Source: Chitinophaga niabensis (GTDB taxonomy: Bacteria; Bacteroidota; Bacteroidia; Chitinophagales; Chitinophagaceae). From it: 64,000 nt of DNA. Shown piece by piece: positions 25,968 through 36,400 of this stretch. Under the pieces are notes generated by a model. That model was not told where the DNA came from. It ran no database searches and saw only the letters and a list, made by a program, of their open reading frames with translations. The stretch spans positions 1,307,001 through 1,371,000 of the forward strand of contig NZ_CP154260.1 of assembly GCF_039545795.1 (NCBI RefSeq), read 5' to 3'. Position numbers and translations under genes: made by a program. Every line of letters begins with the position of its first letter. Position 1 is the stretch's first letter.

Positions 25968-27284
25968 TTAAGAATTGATCAGTTCAAGGATCTTTTCGTT
26001 CCTGATGATCATCATACCCTGGCGGTCTTCGGTAATGCCTTCCTGTAGCTGGTAAGTATATCTTGGACGGGCGCCATCCATAACGGTAGGCAGATATCTG
26101 AACTGAATATTCGGTTTTCCTTTTAAAGCTTCCCCTACTTCTATGATATGTGTTGAAACGATGAAAAGGCAGTCCCTGTATTCGGAAAATGCTTCTGTTA
26201 CCGCCAGTGTGCCATCGTAGGCATCTTTCACATTGGTGCCCTTGAACAGCTCATCGAACATCAGCATGAGCCTTTGGCCGGTACTGGCGGCTTCAGCAGC
26301 CTGCTTTACCCTTATCACTTCCGCATAGAAGTGGCTGTAACCAAGGCTGATATTATCCGCCACATTGATGGAGGTGTACAGCCCCTGCCGTACGGAAAAC
26401 TCCATATGTGATGCAGCAACAGGGAAGCCCATATGTGCCAGGTACATTCCTATACCGATGGATTTCATAAGGGTGGATTTGCCGGCCATGTTGGCCCCGG
26501 TAAGGAATACTACGTTGCTGTTCTCTCCCATATGCAGGGAATTACCTACGGCGCCGTCAATACAGGGATGAGCGATCTTCTGAGCGGAAAGCACGTTCCG
26601 TTCAGCGGGTAGTGCAGTAGCGTAGATGAAACCTTTAGCAGCTGCCACATCACTCACGGCAATGTTCACATCCAGTTCGTAAATGAAAGACAGGATGTTG
26701 GCCATCTCCTTATGCAGCCTGGTTTTTAGCAGGTGATCATAAAGTGCGATCGTTTTTATGGATAGTGCTTTATAGATATCAGTATCGCGGAGTTTCTGCA
26801 ACTGATTATTGGCGAGGATCTGTTTGATAGCTTTCAGCCTGCCGGAAAACGGGTTGTTGTGAACAGGTATCATCTCTGCTACAGCGTAACATCTTTGCAG
26901 GGTGAGGATAGTAGCCTGCAATCCCTGGATATTCTTCTTATAGCGTTGATCCCGGGTAAGAGACGATAGCATTTTTTTTATCAAAGTGTCTGCTGCCACC
27001 ATCAGTATGTTTGTTCCTGTACCTGCATCCAGGTATTCCCGCATAAGGCTTACCTGTTGCACATCAAAAGGGAAAGCCAGTTGTAATTGCTGGAAAGATC
27101 TGAAAATACTGCTTCGTTCATTGATGTCGGCAGCATCTTCCAGTGGGTAACGGAACATGTTTTCCAGCAATTGTTCCCCGCCTCTTGTTTTCACCTGGTT
27201 GAACAGGTGATAGACTGATCCGTGCCGGAACTTTCCCAACAGGTTCAACTCATCCAGTGTCTGCTTGTCTATTCTGAAACTCAT
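25968..27284 (-). CDS. Short MutS-like ATPase (domains III and V only), second of a pair
   Basis: Protein of 438 residues resembling the back half of MutS. A lever/core domain III opens it (VYHLFNQVKTRGGEQLLENM, PLEDAADINERSSI, residues 25-60) and the ATPase domain V closes it, with Walker A GANMAGKST (263-271), Walker B LMLMFDE (D344, E345) and a THIIE switch. The mismatch-binding domain I with its Phe-x-Glu and the connector domain II are missing, as are Smr and MutL-binding extras. It therefore cannot be the repair MutS. It lies 12 bases after a close paralogue, suggesting a heterodimer like MSH pairs. The role is unknown; the neighbours are an ABC transporter and an S41 peptidase. Confidence 0.9.
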   Translation of the reverse strand: MSFRIDKQTLDELNLLGKFRHGSVYHLFNQVKTRGGEQLLENMFRYPLEDAADINERSSIFRSFQQLQLAFPFDVQQVSLMREYLDAGTGTNILMVAADTLIKKMLSSLTRDQRYKKNIQGLQATILTLQRCYAVAEMIPVHNNPFSGRLKAIKQILANNQLQKLRDTDIYKALSIKTIALYDHLLKTRLHKEMANILSFIYELDVNIAVSDVAAAKGFIYATALPAERNVLSAQKIAHPCIDGAVGNSLHMGENSNVVFLTGANMAGKSTLMKSIGIGMYLAHMGFPVAASHMEFSVRQGLYTSINVADNISLGYSHFYAEVIRVKQAAEAASTGQRLMLMFDELFKGTNVKDAYDGTLAVTEAFSEYRDCLFIVSTHIIEVGEALKGKPNIQFRYLPTVMDGARPRYTYQLQEGITEDRQGMMIIRNEKILELINS

Positions 27285-27296
27285 GTGCTTGTGTGA

Positions 27297-28601
27297 TTAA
27301 TTTGATCCTGCAAGGCCGGCACGTTTTCTGCCGTTTTTCAAGGTATCCAGTATGCCCTCATTCCGGATAATGATCATACCATGCCGGTCGTTGGTGATGC
27401 CTTCTTCCAGTGTGTAAGTATATTCCGGCGTATGGCCTTTCATGCGTGTAGGCAGATAGCTGAACCCTATTGTGGGACGTTGTCTCAGTTCCTCGCCGGC
27501 TTCCACGATATGGGAGGAAATGATAAACATACTGTCCGTTTTACCGGCAAAGGCCTGGGTAATGGCCACGGTAGCTTCATGCGCATCTTTTACATTGGTG
27601 CCCCGGAAAAGTTCATCGAAGATGACGAACAGGGATTTACCGTTGTTCAGTGCTGAAGCCACTGTTTTCACCCGTAATACTTCCGCATAAAAATGGCTGG
27701 CTCCGATACCCAGGTTATCCGGCAGGTTGATAGTGGTATAGAGGCCATCCATCACGGAGAATTCCATGGCCTTTGCTGCTACGGGAAAACCCATGTGCGC
27801 GATATATACCGCCGTACCCATGGAACGCAGGAAGGTAGACTTTCCTGCCATATTCGCCCCGGTGAGGAAAATAAGGTTCCTGCCTGCATGCATTGCCATG
27901 TTATTGCCAATGGGTTGTTTCAGTTCGGGATGATATACCCCTTCCAGTACAAGTTTACCCTGGCCTTTAGCAAGCGCTTTCGGGAAGATGAACTTCTTTT
28001 CGATGGCAACTTTGGCTACGGAAAGATATACATCCAGCTGATAGATACATTCCAGCAGTTGTTCTATTTTGTTCCTTTCCCTTATTCTTAACAATACGTC
28101 AAAAGCGGTGACAGCTCCGTAGGACAATTTGCTTTTGAACTGTTCGTTCAGCACCGGCCGGAAGGCAGGGTCGGCCAGCAGTGTTTCCATTGCCTGTCGT
28201 TCATCTGTATAGGCAATTATATTTTTTACCTCAGGTTGTGCGATGAACCGTTTTGTTTCCTGTATAAGCGCTATTACCGCCGTGACCCCGTTATGGATCT
28301 CTTTTTCCCCCAGCAGGCTTTGTTCTCCGGAGTTAACAAGATATTTCTCCGCCATATCAAATTGCGTGGCGGAAAAAGGGAAGGCGGCGTTCATCCTGGC
28401 AAAATGTTCAATGATACTGCTTCTTCTGTTAATCTCCCCCATATCTGATAACGGAGTTCTGAACATATCCCGCAGCCGGATCTCTGCCCCCCTGGTATGG
28501 GTATTGTTATACAGATCAAATATTCCGGCATTGTTCTGCCGGCCGAAGATCCGAAGGTCTTCTATCGTCTGGTCATCTGTTTGCAAGATCATCATATTCA
28601 T
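27297..28601 (-). CDS. Short MutS-like ATPase (domains III and V only), first of a pair
   Basis: Paralogue of the following gene, 434 residues with the same layout: core domain from FDLYNNTHTRGAEIRLRDMF (about 28-47), ATPase with Walker A GANMAGKST (248-256) and Walker B SLFVIFDE (D329, E330), and a SHIVEAGEEL switch. Domain I and II of repair MutS are absent. Its start codon overlaps the stop of the permease gene by one base (TAATG), so it is translationally coupled to the ABC transporter. Both copies keep all ATPase residues, as expected for an obligate two-subunit ring or clamp. What it clamps, DNA or something else, cannot be told from sequence. Confidence 0.9.
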   Translation of the reverse strand: MNMMILQTDDQTIEDLRIFGRQNNAGIFDLYNNTHTRGAEIRLRDMFRTPLSDMGEINRRSSIIEHFARMNAAFPFSATQFDMAEKYLVNSGEQSLLGEKEIHNGVTAVIALIQETKRFIAQPEVKNIIAYTDERQAMETLLADPAFRPVLNEQFKSKLSYGAVTAFDVLLRIRERNKIEQLLECIYQLDVYLSVAKVAIEKKFIFPKALAKGQGKLVLEGVYHPELKQPIGNNMAMHAGRNLIFLTGANMAGKSTFLRSMGTAVYIAHMGFPVAAKAMEFSVMDGLYTTINLPDNLGIGASHFYAEVLRVKTVASALNNGKSLFVIFDELFRGTNVKDAHEATVAITQAFAGKTDSMFIISSHIVEAGEELRQRPTIGFSYLPTRMKGHTPEYTYTLEEGITNDRHGMIIIRNEGILDTLKNGRKRAGLAGSN

Positions 28602-30931
28602 TATTTTCTTTTACGGCGTATCAGGAGGATAATGGAAAGCAGTAACACCAGTACAGGCAATACCCATACATAAATGATCCGTAATGTATTTGCGCCGGCA
28701 GGTGAAATATTCAGCATGGTGTCTCTCGCTTCCGGGCGTGGTGTATAAATGGGAAACCTGCCATAGTCTAACCAGCTGTATAACCCTGTGGCAACGCTGG
28801 GATAGCCTATGATCCTCATATTGCTCATAAAGTCAGCATCTCCGCACACGATAATACGTTGCTCCCTGCCTGCAATAGTTCTGCTGAGCGCAAGACTAAT
28901 AGCGAATGAATCCTTTTTTATATCGCCTTCCTGCGCAGAGAATACAGGAGGAAGGGAATCCGTTACAAGATGACCGGCTTTATTCCAGATCTGGTTTTTG
29001 GGCAGTGTTCTCAATAGTGTTGTAATTGTGAAAGGACTGTTGCCGGTTGTGGCTACTTCTGCTGCTCCCGGTGTATATAATTTCAGGGAGTCTTCAAGAA
29101 ACCGCCCTCTCCTGGAAAAGAAATCATCTGCATCGATCATCTCGTTACTGCTGGGAGTAAAGTAAGGTGTGATCATGTGCGGCATCTCGTTTGCAGAAAG
29201 TTGTACCAGTGTGCCGTAGCTGAACTGCAGCCCCATGTCCTGTAAAACAGGGTTGAGGATGTGTTGCTTCCCTGGCTCGCCAAAGATCAGCAGGTTGCCT
29301 CCGGCATCTTTGTATTGCTGTATCTTTGCCAGCACAGTGGGGCTCAATTCGGTTTTAGGATCTGCGATCACCAGTGAGGAGATGTTTGCCGGAATATCCG
29401 TTGTTTCCAGCGAAATGGTATCCACATCAAACCCGTTGTTGATAAGCGAATTACGCTCATATTTTGCCGTGCTGTGGGAGTTGTATTCCCTTTCGCCTGA
29501 TTTGTGGATATTGCGTTCCAGGTTGCCGGTAGCAAACAGTATTTTCGGCATCTTCGTTTGCAGCAGCCGTTTAAGGGCAGCAGATACCTGCGTTTCTGCC
29601 GGCCAGAAACCGCTATCATCGAATGTGCGCAGGAATGTTGTTTTGCCTTTATATTTCAACTGCATTACCAGGCGGTGAGCTTCCGGGGCCAGGTCAATGA
29701 TCGCGCGCATCTCTTCAGGAGTTTTGAACCTGGAAATATCAGCGCCCATTGCTTTGGCGATCTCCACAGAGATCTCCCTGACGGTTTTACCGGGGAAGGT
29801 CTTACATACTAAACTATCCGGGGGCACATCGTAATAGTATTCGTATTTAAACCTGATATCCGGCTTAAAACGCAGAAATGGTTCCCATAAACCATTCAGG
29901 TAAGCGTTCCTTGCTTCAGGAAGCCCTTGTATTAAACCTTTCCCCAGGAGGTTCACATATAATGTTACCTCAAGTGTTTCGTCCTTTTCCATGTCTGCAA
30001 TAACGGCCTGCGTTTTCTCGTGCAGGGTATTCCTGTTATCCCAGGTGGTATCCCAGTAGCCGGTCAGGCCGGGTTGTGATGTAACATATCCAATGAGCAA
30101 TGCAGAAGCGATCACCGCCAGATACCGGAAAGCTTTCAGGTACCATGCCTTGAATTCCCTTCCCCCTTTCAGTTTTAACAAGGTAAAGCCGAGGAACATA
30201 TAAATGATCACCAGGAAATAAATAACATCCTTTGAGGTGATCAGCCCATACAGCATTTTTGCTGTTCTCCCCCTCATAGACAGGAAGTAGGTGAGGTCCC
30301 GTATAAAATCATACTTCTGCCAAAGCCCGCCGATACGTTCAATAACGAATATCAGCAGAAAGGTGGCAATGGCAGATACGATCTGATAGGTAGTGAGGCT
30401 GGACATGAACATACCAATAGCTGCAAAAGCGGATATCAGCAGGTAAAATCCGAGTAACGAAGACAAGAGCATGCCCTGGTCAGGATTCCTGATATTGATC
30501 AGGCCGGACACAATGAAAATAGCTACAATAGCTACCAGCAGAAGGTTATAGATCAGGATGGCCAGGTATTTTCCCAGTACTATTTCGCGTGTTCTAACGG
30601 GAGAGGAGTACAATAGTTTAATGGACCCGTTGTTTATTTCCCGGCTGATGAGCCCCATGGTAAGTAATGGAACAAACAGGTAAAGGTTTTGGAGGACGTT
30701 CAGAAAAACACCGTCTCCACTCAGGAAGATAAACTTTGTTATCGCAATTCCTGTGTCTGTGAATTTCGGACTGTTCCGTATCATTAAATCCTGGTAGGTA
30801 GCTATCTTAGCCAGGGGAATGCAATAAAACAACGCACATTGTACAAGGAACGCAATAACCAGGAACCAGGCTACCGGGGAATAAAAGAGATTGCGCAGTT
30901 CTGTTTTTGCGATTTTAAATATCATCTTCAT
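28601..30931 (-). CDS. ABC-2 permease fused to a GldG-like domain
   Basis: Membrane protein of 776 residues joining two units that are separate GldF and GldG in gliding bacteria. Residues 1-290 form an ABC-2 type permease (about seven helices; EINNGSIKLLYSSPVRTREIVLGK is the typical coupling loop). Residues 300-735 form the extracytoplasmic GldG-like part (QAVIADMEKDETLEVTLYVN, SSLVIADPKTELS, GGNLLIFGEPGKQ). A final helix at 745-770 ends in RRKRK. The gene lies 9 bases after its ATPase and overlaps the first MutS-like gene. In Flavobacterium GldA/F/G are linked to gliding and type IX secretion; here the setting is a Sus locus, so another substrate is likely. Confidence 0.92.
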   Translation of the reverse strand: MKMIFKIAKTELRNLFYSPVAWFLVIAFLVQCALFYCIPLAKIATYQDLMIRNSPKFTDTGIAITKFIFLSGDGVFLNVLQNLYLFVPLLTMGLISREINNGSIKLLYSSPVRTREIVLGKYLAILIYNLLLVAIVAIFIVSGLINIRNPDQGMLLSSLLGFYLLISAFAAIGMFMSSLTTYQIVSAIATFLLIFVIERIGGLWQKYDFIRDLTYFLSMRGRTAKMLYGLITSKDVIYFLVIIYMFLGFTLLKLKGGREFKAWYLKAFRYLAVIASALLIGYVTSQPGLTGYWDTTWDNRNTLHEKTQAVIADMEKDETLEVTLYVNLLGKGLIQGLPEARNAYLNGLWEPFLRFKPDIRFKYEYYYDVPPDSLVCKTFPGKTVREISVEIAKAMGADISRFKTPEEMRAIIDLAPEAHRLVMQLKYKGKTTFLRTFDDSGFWPAETQVSAALKRLLQTKMPKILFATGNLERNIHKSGEREYNSHSTAKYERNSLINNGFDVDTISLETTDIPANISSLVIADPKTELSPTVLAKIQQYKDAGGNLLIFGEPGKQHILNPVLQDMGLQFSYGTLVQLSANEMPHMITPYFTPSSNEMIDADDFFSRRGRFLEDSLKLYTPGAAEVATTGNSPFTITTLLRTLPKNQIWNKAGHLVTDSLPPVFSAQEGDIKKDSFAISLALSRTIAGREQRIIVCGDADFMSNMRIIGYPSVATGLYSWLDYGRFPIYTPRPEARDTMLNISPAGANTLRIIYVWVLPVLVLLLSIILLIRRKRK

Positions 30932-30940
30932 CTGTTGGTC

Positions 30941-31867
30941 TTATTGTAAGGATTGATTGGATAATTGTTTGAATACATCGTCCAGCAGGGTCTTGTCCAG
31001 GCTGATCTCACGGAGCCGCCATTCGTGTTGTACACTTACAGCGATCATTTTTTCGGTGATATCCTGGCTTCCTTCAAAATAGACGCGCACTTGTTTGGCA
31101 GTGAGGAACTCCACGCGGGTAACCCCGGCTACTTTCATGAGCTCCGATGCGGTGGGTGGATTTTCCATAACCATCAGCAGGCTGCTGGGTTGTACATAAT
31201 TATTGAATGCATCCATTGAATCAGAAAAGATGATCCTGCCTCCTTCGATCATGATCACTTCCCGGCAAAGCAGGTGGATCTCTGACATGATGTGCGAGGA
31301 TAACAGAACGGTGCAGTTTTTAGCGATCTCCCGGATCAGTTTCCTGGCTTCTATGAGCTGGTTAGGGTCCAGGCCATTTGTAGGTTCATCCATTACTACC
31401 AATTGCGGCTTGTGAATGATGGACTGTGCAATACCCACACGTTGCCGGTAACCACCTGAGAGGTTGCGTAACAGGCGGGAACTAACATGGGTGATCATAC
31501 AGCGTTCTTTTGCTTCTTCTACTGCCGCCTTTATTTTATGATCTTCTATCTTACGCAGCTCCGCAGAATAGGAGAGATATTCATCCACTGTGAGGTCAGG
31601 ATACAGCGGCGGGTTTTGTGGCATGAAACCTATCAGCTGTTTGGCCTGCTGAGGTTTTTTCCTTACGTCTACACCGTTGATATAAACATGGCCTTCTGTT
31701 TGATTCAATACACCGCAGATGATGTTCATGGTGGTAGACTTACCTGCGCCGTTAGAACCCAGCAGTCCCACAATGCCGGGTTGGTCTATTTCCATGTTCA
31801 CATCCCGTACTGCCCATGCAGCGCTGTACCTGTGTGATAGTCCTTCTATTTTAAGTATACTGCTCAT
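30941..31867 (-). CDS. ABC transporter ATPase, GldA-like
   Basis: Cytoplasmic ATP-binding subunit of 308 residues. Walker A GSNGAGKST (37-45), signature LSGGYRQR (136-143), Walker B LVVMDEPTNGLDP (about 156-168) and the switch His in SSHIMSEI are all present. The C-terminal 80 residues resemble the regulatory tail of ABC-2 drug- and GldA-type ATPases. It lies 40 bases after SusD and 9 bases before the fused permease, which should be its partner. The direction is expected to be export, as for the ABC-2 family. Confidence 0.95.
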   Translation of the reverse strand: MSSILKIEGLSHRYSAAWAVRDVNMEIDQPGIVGLLGSNGAGKSTTMNIICGVLNQTEGHVYINGVDVRKKPQQAKQLIGFMPQNPPLYPDLTVDEYLSYSAELRKIEDHKIKAAVEEAKERCMITHVSSRLLRNLSGGYRQRVGIAQSIIHKPQLVVMDEPTNGLDPNQLIEARKLIREIAKNCTVLLSSHIMSEIHLLCREVIMIEGGRIIFSDSMDAFNNYVQPSSLLMVMENPPTASELMKVAGVTRVEFLTAKQVRVYFEGSQDITEKMIAVSVQHEWRLREISLDKTLLDDVFKQLSNQSLQ

Positions 31868-31907
31868 AATATGTTTTTACTCTGTATTTGTGCCTGTTGT
31901 TCTGTTA

Positions 31908-33404
31908 TCAGTAACGGTCATTCTGTATTAGTGAACTATTGGTTTGAATCTCTCTGACCGGAATAGGATAAAGCAACTGATAGTCTCCTTCCCAGGGTAA
32001 CTTCAATGGTATTGTGGTGAGTACGGCATGTGCTGCGCCGGTGCGCTTCAGGTCAAACCATCGGTTACCTCCTTCTGCAAAAAGCTCAATCTGCCTTTCC
32101 TTTGCCACGGCAGCTTTAACAGCCTGGTCACTCAGCGATCCGGCAAGCATGCCAAGCCCTGCTCTGTTTCGTATGGCGTTCAGGTCATCTATAGCTCCCT
32201 CTTTACCGCCGGGAGCACCATTGATCTTTGCTTCCGCTCTTACCAGGTACATTTCTGCCAGCCGCATCACCATATGGTATTCCATTGCCGGCGCGCCAGC
32301 CATGGCATTGTTGCCCCCGGTCTTGTATTTGGCAGGGTAATAGGTTTTGCCAGCTGATACACCATTCAGGATGTTCAGTGTACTATCCACCCAATGTACA
32401 TACCGGAGGTCTCCCTGTTCAAAAGCATTGATGAGTGCATCGGAAAGGCAGAAACTGGCAGTACTTGTATAGGCCACTGCGGGAAGCATCGTCATCCCTT
32501 CCGGAGTGGAATTTTTTAATACAGGGCTTTGTTCTGTCTGTTTCAGTTGCCAGATAGCTTCGCGGCTGCCGGTAAGGAATACGGCATTCAGGTCCTGCTC
32601 AAGCTGATAAAGGTCCGCCTGGCTGATCACTTCCGTGGCTTTCAGCGCAGCGTTCTGATAGTCTCCGGTGAACAGGTAAGTCTTAGCCAGCATAGCCGCC
32701 GCCGCCCATTTGTTAGGGCGTACCCTTTTCCCTTTGGCAACGGAGTAATCCTTTGCCAGTACAGCCTCTGCATCTTTCAGGTCCTGAATGATCTGGCGGT
32801 ATACTGTTGGCTGAGGTGTTTTAGGTATGCCTGCTGTTTTATTGAAATCGACAGTAAGCGCCAGTGGTACATCTCCAAAAAAGTTAGTGAGGTAGAAATA
32901 GCAAAATGCACGTACCAGCTTTGCCTCTCCCGTCAATTCTTTTCTAACGCTATCACGCAGCAATGGCGAATTAGATGCTGCGATACCTTCGATCACGGAG
33001 TTGGCGTTATAAATGATCGTATAGGCAGAATTCCAGATGTTGGTAGCGGGTGCATTGTTATAAATGCTGAGTTTATTAGTGCTGAGCGCGTAAAAGTCCT
33101 GTTGCTCGCTACCCCGGTAATTATACAGTTCCCCGGAAGACAGGCCGCCGGCTATACCGGCCAGCCCGGCACTGAATGTGGTGACGCCTGGGGATTCGGT
33201 GAATTGTGGATCGGCGCCATGGATCATGTGGTTATATACACCAGCCATGGCGGCTTCTGCCTGCGGTTCTGTACTAAAGATCTCACCTGTGGTGATGGTA
33301 TCTGTTGGTGCGGATATCTCCACCAGCTTTTTGCATGAAATGGATGTTATGCATAAAAGCACACAGGTAAAAATGATCGGCTTATTGATTTGTTGAAAGT
33401 GCAT
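31908..33404 (-). CDS. SusD/RagB-family lipoprotein
   Basis: Outer-membrane lipoprotein of 498 residues, normal length for the family. The lipobox ends at TSISC (Cys24). The N-terminal block (AEAAMAGVYNHMIHG) and the TPR-like helices (KLVRAFCYFYLTNFFGDVPL) are typical, as is the C-terminal signature VAKERQIELFAEGGNRWFDL followed by YPIPVREIQ. It follows SusC by 10 bases and precedes the ABC ATPase by 40 bases. It is the surface binding partner of the SusC at 33415-36807. Confidence 0.96.
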   Translation of the reverse strand: MHFQQINKPIIFTCVLLCITSISCKKLVEISAPTDTITTGEIFSTEPQAEAAMAGVYNHMIHGADPQFTESPGVTTFSAGLAGIAGGLSSGELYNYRGSEQQDFYALSTNKLSIYNNAPATNIWNSAYTIIYNANSVIEGIAASNSPLLRDSVRKELTGEAKLVRAFCYFYLTNFFGDVPLALTVDFNKTAGIPKTPQPTVYRQIIQDLKDAEAVLAKDYSVAKGKRVRPNKWAAAAMLAKTYLFTGDYQNAALKATEVISQADLYQLEQDLNAVFLTGSREAIWQLKQTEQSPVLKNSTPEGMTMLPAVAYTSTASFCLSDALINAFEQGDLRYVHWVDSTLNILNGVSAGKTYYPAKYKTGGNNAMAGAPAMEYHMVMRLAEMYLVRAEAKINGAPGGKEGAIDDLNAIRNRAGLGMLAGSLSDQAVKAAVAKERQIELFAEGGNRWFDLKRTGAAHAVLTTIPLKLPWEGDYQLLYPIPVREIQTNSSLIQNDRY

Positions 33405-33414
33405 ACCCGGGAGA

Positions 33415-36400
33415 TTAAAAATTGAAGGATAAGTTACAGGTCATGATCCTCGGAATAGGGTTGAAGGTGGCATTCTGCAATTCCGGGTCCATGTTGTACC
33501 TGGTAATGGTCCAGAGGTTCTGTACATGGATGGAAAAGTTGCAGGATTGCATCCTGGCTTTTTTGACCAGTTTTTCCGGTAATGTATAGTTGAAAGAAAC
33601 ATTCTTAAAACGGAGAAAAGAAGCATCGATATATCCACGGTCAGAACCCAGAAGAGTGTTGGGAGCTGTGGTAGAGAAGCGGGCATAGGTTGCAATATCC
33701 CCAGGCTTACGCCAGTGATCTTCCATTACTTCCTTCGGCATCACCAGGTTATTCATTCTGCCGGGTGTTATAGTGGCGAATGGATGCGTACCCATCTGTT
33801 TAATGAAGTCGAAAAAGAAAGACAGGCTGAAGTTCCGATACCGGAAGTCAGACCCGAAGCCGCCGGTAAAGGAAGGATTCAGGTCTACGGCAACATAACG
33901 GTCGTCATCGCCTGTACCTGGTACTACGCTGAAATTGTTGCTGACCTTTCCGTCTTTGTTATAATCTTCATACGCATAATCCCCGGTTTGCGGATCAACA
34001 CCCAGGTAATGCAGCAGGTAAACAGCGCTCAGAGATTCCCCGATCTTATATTGAGTGGCGTAAGGAGAGGAGGCTAATCCGGGGAAAGATATGAGTTTGT
34101 TGCGGTTGCTGCCGATATTGAAGTTGAAGTTCCATGAGAGGTCTTTTTGCTGTACCAGTTTTGCGAGCAAGGTGGCCTCCAGGCCACTGTTCTGCACAAC
34201 TGCGTCCCAGTTTGCAGTTACGCTTTGAAAGCCGGTGTACTGCGGAGTGGGATAGTCTGTGAGCTGATTGCCGGAGCGTTTGCGGTACATGGCCACTTCC
34301 AGGTTGATCCTGTCCTCCAGGAATCCCAGGATCAGTGCACCTTCCAATTGCCTGAGTTCTTCCCAGCGATAGTTCTGGTTCACGGCATGTACCGGCACAA
34401 AAGGATTGATGCCGTCATATGCATATGATGGTGTGAATGAATAAGGTTGTGTTCTGCTCCATTGCGAGAGGTATTGGTAATCTCCGATGGCATCGTTGCC
34501 GGTAAGGGCATAACTTCCCCTGAGCTTGATCAAACTGAGCCAGGAGGGGAGTGTGTTGCGCATCCAGTTTTCTTCGGACAGGATCCAGGTTGCGCCAACA
34601 GAACCAAAATTACCGAATTGACTGCCAGGCGCAAAGCGCGATGAGCCATCGCGGCGTGCGTTCAGGTTGATTACATATTTGGAACCCCAGTTGTAGTTGA
34701 TGCGTCCGAACACAGCGGCATACTTGTATTCGCTGATGCCTTCCATCACTCTCTGAACAGGAGCGTTGGCAATGCTGTGGAGGAGTACATCATTAGTGTA
34801 CCCCATTCCCATTATTGTGGTGCCAGTGGTAGAAGTATTCTGAAGTGTTGCGCCTGCCTGTATGGAAAGTGTACCCTTGCTGATCATCCGCGAATACCTG
34901 AGTTGCGGCTCAATGATCCAGTTATTATTCCCTGACTTGCCGAATACTGCACTCCCCGAGGGATTAAATAATGGATTCTGGGAAGAGATGGGCGTTAAAA
35001 AATCATTGTTGTTCTGCATGAAAGTATACCCGGCGTCAACATTCAGTGTGAAGCCTTTCACCAGCTGATAACTGATATTCAGATTGCCGTTCAGGCTTTG
35101 TGTTTTAGCAGTGGCAGGTCTGAGCAGGTAGGTGAAAGGAAAATCGAATAACATGTTTGCCTCATTCCATGCCTGGAAATTAAGATTACCTTTTTCATTG
35201 AAGATGGGAGGGGCATTAGGTGCAAGGGTAAATGCCGAGGTACGGTCTGAAATAGCATCTACCTTTGTGTAACCATATTTCACGCCAAAACCCACATTCA
35301 GTTTCTGGTTGGTGCTGCGGTGCCTGATGTTGAAGTTTAATGTGGCGCGTTGATTACCGCCGTTCCTGGTCATCAGATCTGTCTGCTTTGTATAGTTGGT
35401 ATTGAGATTGAAGAAGACGCGGTTATCACCTCCGGAGAGACCTGCGGAAACAGATGTTTCGCTGCCTGCACTGAGCATTTCCTTTTGCCAGTTAGTATAA
35501 CGGGTGGTGTCCCATATTACCAGGTCCGGCGCAGAAGCCGCATTTACGGGAATGCCGTCATTTTTAAGTGCCTCCAGCCGCATGGCCACATATTCCTGCG
35601 TGTTCAGCATTTCCCGGTAACGGGGCACGGTAACCACTCCTTTAGAGATATTGAGATTGAAAGATGTTTTACCTGGCATTCCTTTTTTGGTGGTGATCAG
35701 GATCACGCCATTTGCTGCGCGGGAGCCGTAGATGGCTGTTGCATCGCCATCTTTCAGTACTTCAATGCTTTCTATGTCTTTTGGGTTGATGCTGAATAAA
35801 GGGCTTTGACCGTTGGTTGCGGAAGCACCACCCTGTACAAAACCAGGTGAGGTGTTTGAACTGTAACGGGTAGATCCCTTCACATCCAGGATGGTTTGTG
35901 GTACTCCATCGATCACGTACAGGGGTTCTGAAAGAAATTGCTTGTTCAGCGAATTTCTTCCCCTGATCTCTACTGTCAGCGGGGAACTGGCATAGCCCCT
36001 GGTGTGTGTCACTATCAATCCGGGCACCCTTCCCTGTAATGCCTGGAGCGGGTTCATCACTGGTTGCCGTGCAATTTCTTCTGCTGTTATCTTGGCAATG
36101 TTACCGGTAGCCAGCCTTTTACTGGTGATCCCATAACCCTGTATTACTGCCTGGTCCAACTGGCTCGTGGAAACTTTCAGATGAACATTTACAAGAGGAG
36201 TAGTCCCGTCTGCCTTAACGATTGCTTTTTCATACCCGATGCAGGTGACAATAAGCGTAACCTTATCCGCCACATTTTTCAGTGTGAATAGTCCTTTTTC
36301 GTTTGTTTGTGTGCCTTTGGCGCCATCCTCTGTTATAACAGTCACACCGGGAACAACGGCGAACGTTTTCTCATCTAAAACGATACCATTGATCTCCCGG

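Noticed and set aside
25968..28601. DNA mismatch repair mutS
   Set aside because: Both proteins lack the mismatch-binding and connector domains and are half the length of MutS.
32529..33338. Long plus-strand open frame of 269 codons
   Set aside because: It lies entirely opposite the SusD gene, whose family signature is unmistakable; this is a shadow frame.
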